Assembly (NCBI GenBank): GCA_963809695.1
Contig: CAWEKI010000008.1
Coordinates: 1-64,000, forward strand
Direction of reading: 5' to 3'
Length of the DNA: 64,000 nucleotides
Origin: JAGDMJ01 sp963809695
GTDB taxonomy: Bacteria > Bacteroidota > Ignavibacteria > UBA10030 > UBA6906
This document shows positions 60,659 through 64,000 of this stretch, in pieces. The notes below the pieces were generated by a model. The model ran no database searches. It was given only the letters and a program-made list of their open reading frames with translations, and was not told the DNA's origin. The number at the start of each line of letters is the position of its first letter. The first letter of the stretch is position 1. Position numbers and translations under genes: made by a program.

Positions 60659-62290
60659 ATGAAACTCGAGCATTTGAAGTTCGTGCGGGTGGGCGTTTCG
60701 CTGCTGTTCTTCGTCCTGACTGCCATTCTGTTTCTGGATTTCTCCAATCTCCTCCCGCCGGCGTTTGCCGGCGGCGTGCTCTATCTGCAATTTGTTCCGT
60801 CCGTCCTGAAATTCGTGACCCTGCTGAGCGTTGGCGTGGGCGGGTTTATTGTGGTCCTGCTGCTGACACTCCTCTTCGGCCGCGTTTACTGCTCGAGCAT
60901 CTGTCCGCTTGGAACGCTCCAGGATATTATCGGTTTTGCCGCCCGGCGTTTCCAGAAAAGGAAGTCCTACCGTGTCTCGCCTCCCAAGAACCTTCTCCGT
61001 TACACGCTGCTCGGCGCAACGCTCCTGGCGATTGTTCTGGGCAGCGGACTGCTCCTGAACTTGCTCGATCCATTCAGCAACTTCGGGAGGTTCTGTACGA
61101 ACCTCTTCAGACCGGTTCTTCTCGGATTGAACAACGTCGGCGCATGGTTGACCGAAACCGCCGGCCTGTACTCGATCTACAGAGTGGAGATCAAGAACAT
61201 CGGATTGGAAGCCCTCGTGCTTCCGATTTTGATGCTGGGATTGGTAGGATGGCTTTCCTACACCCGGGGCCGGCTCTACTGCAACACTGTCTGTCCAGTC
61301 GGCACGCTGCTGAGCCTGGTCTCCCGTTATTCCATCTTCCGCATTGCCATCGACGAGGGGGATTGCAAGGGATGTGGCCTGTGTGAGAAGGCCTGTAAGT
61401 CTGAATGCATTGACAGAAAGGCAAAGACTGTCGACTTTGACCGCTGCGTAGGGTGCTTCAACTGTTTTGAAGTCTGTCCGAGAGATGGAATGATGTTTCA
61501 GACTCCCAGGGGCCGGAAGAGTACCCGCGCGAAAGCCGTGGATTCTCCCCCGCGTCCCCGGATGGTGCGTCCCGAACCGGTGCAGGTTCCGGCCGACGAA
61601 CGGCGCAGGCAGATCATATTCGGGCCTCTGATCGCGCTTGCCGCGTGGCAAGGGCTACCGCAAGGAGCGCCGCAGGGGCAAAAAAAGCAGATTGTGAGCA
61701 CGAAAGAGAGCACCGTTCCCGTCCACCGGACAAGTGCCGTCTCCCCTCCGGGCTCGCGAAGCATCGAGCATTTTACATCCACATGCACCGCATGCCACCT
61801 TTGTGTTGGCGCATGTCCTACGAGAGTCCTTGCACCTTCATTTCTGCAATACGGGGTGATTGGAATCCTGCAGCCGACCATGGAATACCGTTCGGGTTAC
61901 TGCAATTATGATTGCGTGATCTGCGGCGAGGTCTGTCCCAGCGGGGCGATCCTGCCTGTCCCTCTGGAAGAAAAAAAACTCGCGCAGCTCGGTGTCGCGA
62001 AATTTGTGAAGGAAAACTGCATTGTGGAGACAGAGGGAACGGACTGCGGTGCCTGCTCGGAACATTGTCCCACCAAGGCCGTGAACATGGTGCCGTACAA
62101 AGGAAAGCTGGTCATCCCCGAGGTGAAATCGGATTACTGTATTGGCTGTGGCGCATGCGAGCATGCCTGTCCCACAAAGCCGTATAAAGCCATCTATGTC
62201 GATGGCAACCCCGTCCACAAAGTGGCAAAGAAAGCGGAAACAAAGCAGATCGATCAAAAGGTGGATTACAAGGAAGATTTTCCTTTCTAA
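60659..62290 (+). CDS. NapH/NosR-like membrane polyferredoxin
   Basis: 543 residues. The N-terminal half has four to five membrane helices with two CxxxCP motifs (YCSSICPLGTL, YCNTVCPVGTL) as in NapH/NosR/RdxA proteins. Several ferredoxin-type 4Fe-4S motifs follow: CKGCGLCEKAC, CVGCFNCFEVCP, CTACHLCVGACP, CVICGEVCP, CGACSEHCP and CIGCGACEHACP. At least four, perhaps six clusters are expected. A linker of about 90 residues (residues 285-375) separates the two cluster groups and includes a further hydrophobic stretch. It would carry electrons from the quinone pool or cytoplasm to the Tat-exported DUF362 partner encoded just upstream. Confidence 0.85.
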   Translation: MKLEHLKFVRVGVSLLFFVLTAILFLDFSNLLPPAFAGGVLYLQFVPSVLKFVTLLSVGVGGFIVVLLLTLLFGRVYCSSICPLGTLQDIIGFAARRFQKRKSYRVSPPKNLLRYTLLGATLLAIVLGSGLLLNLLDPFSNFGRFCTNLFRPVLLGLNNVGAWLTETAGLYSIYRVEIKNIGLEALVLPILMLGLVGWLSYTRGRLYCNTVCPVGTLLSLVSRYSIFRIAIDEGDCKGCGLCEKACKSECIDRKAKTVDFDRCVGCFNCFEVCPRDGMMFQTPRGRKSTRAKAVDSPPRPRMVRPEPVQVPADERRRQIIFGPLIALAAWQGLPQGAPQGQKKQIVSTKESTVPVHRTSAVSPPGSRSIEHFTSTCTACHLCVGACPTRVLAPSFLQYGVIGILQPTMEYRSGYCNYDCVICGEVCPSGAILPVPLEEKKLAQLGVAKFVKENCIVETEGTDCGACSEHCPTKAVNMVPYKGKLVIPEVKSDYCIGCGACEHACPTKPYKAIYVDGNPVHKVAKKAETKQIDQKVDYKEDFPF

Positions 62291-62389
62291 TGCTTACGCA
62301 CAGGCTCGTCCTTGCATTAGTTCCCCATAATCAATAAATTGGCGCAGATTGAGCCTGCCTCGGACCTGGTCTTCCGGTTACATATTTGA

Positions 62390-63211
62390 ATGCTCATGCC
62401 GACGCTGCTTCTTCCTCTGTTTTTTCAAATTATAGTTCTTGCCTGGTTTACCGGGGTGGCTGGTAATCATCCAACAGACTTGCCGGACATGCCGAGGCTC
62501 TCGAGTAGAACCGTCATTGGCGACGGCGAAGAGTATGTCTACGAGGTGAGCTGGACGGTCTTCAAGCTGGGCACGATCCATCTCAAGGCGACTCCGCGCT
62601 ACACAGTCGAAGCGCATGTCGATTCGTATCCCTCCGTCCCATTCGTTGACCTCCATTCGGTGCACTACTCGGAAATGGACAGCTCCTTCTATTCAGTGGG
62701 CTCACATACTGCTGAAAGAAGAGAAGGTGATTGGTGGGGGTTGAACTACATTTACGATCTTCCCCGAAAACGATTGATCGTCGAGGAGACTCATCAAATG
62801 GATCTGGAATCCCCCCCGTATTCCCGACAGGTCAAGGACACGCTGCACATCCCGTCGGCGACCTTTGTTGACGGCCTCGCGATCGCTTACCTTCCGAGGC
62901 TCTATGTTCACTCTGTGGAGACTCTGGACATCCCGACGGTGCTGTATGGAAAGGTTGGGACCACCACCTACGAGTTTACGAACAACAGGACCACAGAGAG
63001 CATTGATGCGGTTGAGGATCCGGTAAAGGTTGTGGAGGTACGAGGTTCGACGACTGCAGTTGGTATCTATGGCATGACAGGAGACTTCACCGGGTGGTTC
63101 AGCGATGATGATGCCGCAGTGCCGATCAAAGGGAAACTGAAGGTCCTTCTCGGGAGCGTGACGGTAGAACTCGTTAAATGGAATAGAAAGGGATGGAGCC
63201 CTCCCCATTAG
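62390..63211 (+). CDS. DUF3108-like secreted protein
   Basis: 273 residues with a leader (LLLPLFFQIIVLAWFTGVAG). The body is a beta-rich lipocalin-like fold matching DUF3108: GEEYVYEVSWTVFKLGTIHLKATP, SVHYSEMDSSFYSVGSH, NYIYDLPRKRLIVEETHQ and VPIKGKLKVLLGSVTVELV at the end. Such proteins are periplasmic; their ligand is unknown. Two in-frame ATGs (62390 and 62396) are possible starts. A REP-like repeat follows the stop. Confidence 0.75.
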   Translation: MLMPTLLLPLFFQIIVLAWFTGVAGNHPTDLPDMPRLSSRTVIGDGEEYVYEVSWTVFKLGTIHLKATPRYTVEAHVDSYPSVPFVDLHSVHYSEMDSSFYSVGSHTAERREGDWWGLNYIYDLPRKRLIVEETHQMDLESPPYSRQVKDTLHIPSATFVDGLAIAYLPRLYVHSVETLDIPTVLYGKVGTTTYEFTNNRTTESIDAVEDPVKVVEVRGSTTAVGIYGMTGDFTGWFSDDDAAVPIKGKLKVLLGSVTVELVKWNRKGWSPPH

Positions 63212-63234
63212 GCCTCAGATAATCTCATTCCTTT

Positions 63235-63268
63235 GCCGATTGCTTCGCACCGGGCGCTCGCAATGACA
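63235..63268. repeat. REP-like palindrome, GATTGCTTCGC...GCTCGCAATGACA type
   Basis: GCCGATTGCTTCGCACCGGG followed by CGCTCGCAATGACA folds with ATTGC/GCAAT and CGC/GCG stems. This string is a widespread intergenic repeat in many bacterial phyla (ATTGCTTCG...CGCAATGAC). It lies 24 bp after the DUF3108 gene. Confidence 0.7.
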
Positions 63269-63337
63269 GGGAAGCGCAATATGTAGCATTTTTTTCTTTC
63301 CACCTCGTAAATTCCTCCCTTCCGGTGTATTATTCAT

Positions 63338-63922
63338 ATGAGGCTCAATCCCGGCGGATTTGACTATCCGGAATCGCTCGTGGCAAGCGGCATGGAACCG
63401 CCCCTGAACGTGATGGGAGATCCGGGGCTCTTGAGGGTCCCGATCATGGCGCTCTTTTGCTCGGTACGATGCCCCGGCAGCATCATTATGAAGACGTACG
63501 ACGCAATGCAGCGACTGAAGCTGCAGGATCGGGTCATTGCTGGCGGTTTCCATTCCCCTATGGAGCGGACCTGCCTGGACATTTTGCTTCGGGGCAGGAC
63601 GAAGCTCATACTGTGTCCAGCACGGGGGATTGGGCGCTTGCGAGTCCGGCCTGAGTGGCGTGTGCCGATGTCGGAGAACCGGCTCCTCATCTTGTCTCCA
63701 TTCGATGACCCCGTCCGCCGGTCCACACGACGGCTGGCATCCGCCAGGAACAGATTTATCGCTGCCCTGGCCCACACGCTCTTTATTCCCTATGCTGCGC
63801 GAAGAAGCCGGACCGAACAGATTGCCGCAGAAATGCTCTCCTGCGGAAAGGCGGTCTACACTCTGCCTGACCCGGAATCGCAGGCACTGGTCGATCGTGG
63901 CGCCGCCATCCTCCCTCTGTAA
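63338..63922 (+). CDS. DprA/SLOG-like Rossmann protein
   Basis: 194 residues. Sequence VPIMALFCSVRCPGSIIMKTYDAMQRL, then VIAGGFHSPMERTCLDILLRGRTKLILCPARGIG and SENRLLILSPFDDPVRRSTRRLASARNRFIAALAHTLFIPYA are the strand-turn-helix blocks of the DprA/Smf (SLOG) family: GGxxSxxE, then the phosphate-binding loop and SxF/P loop. The protein lacks the C-terminal winged helix and extended length of true DprA (about 360 residues), so it is more likely a stand-alone SLOG nucleotide-binding protein than a natural-transformation factor. The start is the ATG at 63338. Confidence 0.7.
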   Translation: MRLNPGGFDYPESLVASGMEPPLNVMGDPGLLRVPIMALFCSVRCPGSIIMKTYDAMQRLKLQDRVIAGGFHSPMERTCLDILLRGRTKLILCPARGIGRLRVRPEWRVPMSENRLLILSPFDDPVRRSTRRLASARNRFIAALAHTLFIPYAARRSRTEQIAAEMLSCGKAVYTLPDPESQALVDRGAAILPL

Positions 63923-63985
63923 AGCATTACTCTGCACCGGTCTTGTTTCTTCTCCCTTCCAATATTCGTATGTTAGTTCAGACAC

Positions 63986-64000
63986 ATGGCGACGATTCTC
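63986..64000 (+). CDS. Possible start of a gene cut by the window edge
   Basis: An ATG at 63986 opens MATIL... before the window ends. Too short to judge; listed only because the gap before it looks like a promoter region. Confidence 0.2.

Overview
The window is bacterial chromosomal DNA, moderately GC-rich and densely coded, with no rRNA, no CRISPR array and only relics of mobile elements. It most resembles the Ignavibacteria side of the FCB group. Four secreted proteins end in a Por/type IX (T9SS) sorting domain of the NYPNPFNPST...YDVLGREVAVLVNE type. TonB, DUF3857-transglutaminase and DUF5916-type proteins are also present. Genes use clear AGGAG-type ribosome sites and several TTGACx-17-TAxxxT promoters, which fits Ignavibacteria better than classical Bacteroidota. 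This placement is inference from sequence style.

Layout. (1) 1-5.5 kb is decayed accessory DNA: a frameshifted tyrosine-recombinase fragment, a phage-type DUF5675 gene, a degenerate tRNA-Lys-like sequence, a pilin-like protein, a large T9SS protein with 12 tandem 31-residue repeats, a dead IS3-type orfA and a PhyH dioxygenase. (2) 5.9-9.5 kb holds a T9SS hydrolase and a secreted barrel-like protein behind a promoter-plus-terminator leader. (3) 9.6-21.3 kb is a carbohydrate-type uptake and catabolic cluster: Gfo/Idh/MocA oxidoreductase, FG-GAP propeller protein without a signal peptide, nitrilase-family amidase, ABC lipoprotein and two permeases with no ATPase, a cation/proton antiporter and, on the other strand, a large secreted putative glycosidase. 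(4) 21.4-33 kb carries T9SS FG-GAP and hydrolase proteins, TonB, a GH38 alpha-mannosidase, a DUF5916-type outer-membrane protein and MsrA. (5) 33-47.4 kb is mostly housekeeping: hexapeptide-repeat protein, transglutaminase lipoprotein, WalJ-like MBL enzyme, CFA-type methyltransferase, an unusual EF-P paralogue, an SbcD/SbcC-like pair, a D-2-hydroxyacid dehydrogenase, a BaeRF-like protein and a second PhyH enzyme. (6) 47.4-56.2 kb is a strongly coupled operon for an unusual oligopeptide-type ABC system: ribbon-helix-helix protein, 746-residue lipoprotein, membrane-anchored binding protein, secreted partner, two permeases and a fused double ATPase. (7) 56.2-64 kb starts with a four-helix-bundle (S23/IVS) gene bracketed by inverted G-rich arrays, followed by small genes, a DUF362/polyferredoxin pair and a DprA-like protein.

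The strongest candidate for something undescribed is a family of G-quadruplex-capable purine-rich repeats. Copies bracket the four-helix-bundle gene as an inverted pair, lie solo downstream, and appear in frame, with variable cores and near-identical flanks, inside the T9SS domains of two unrelated hydrolases. The second candidate is the six-gene ABC system. Several distinct REP-like palindromes are scattered between genes.
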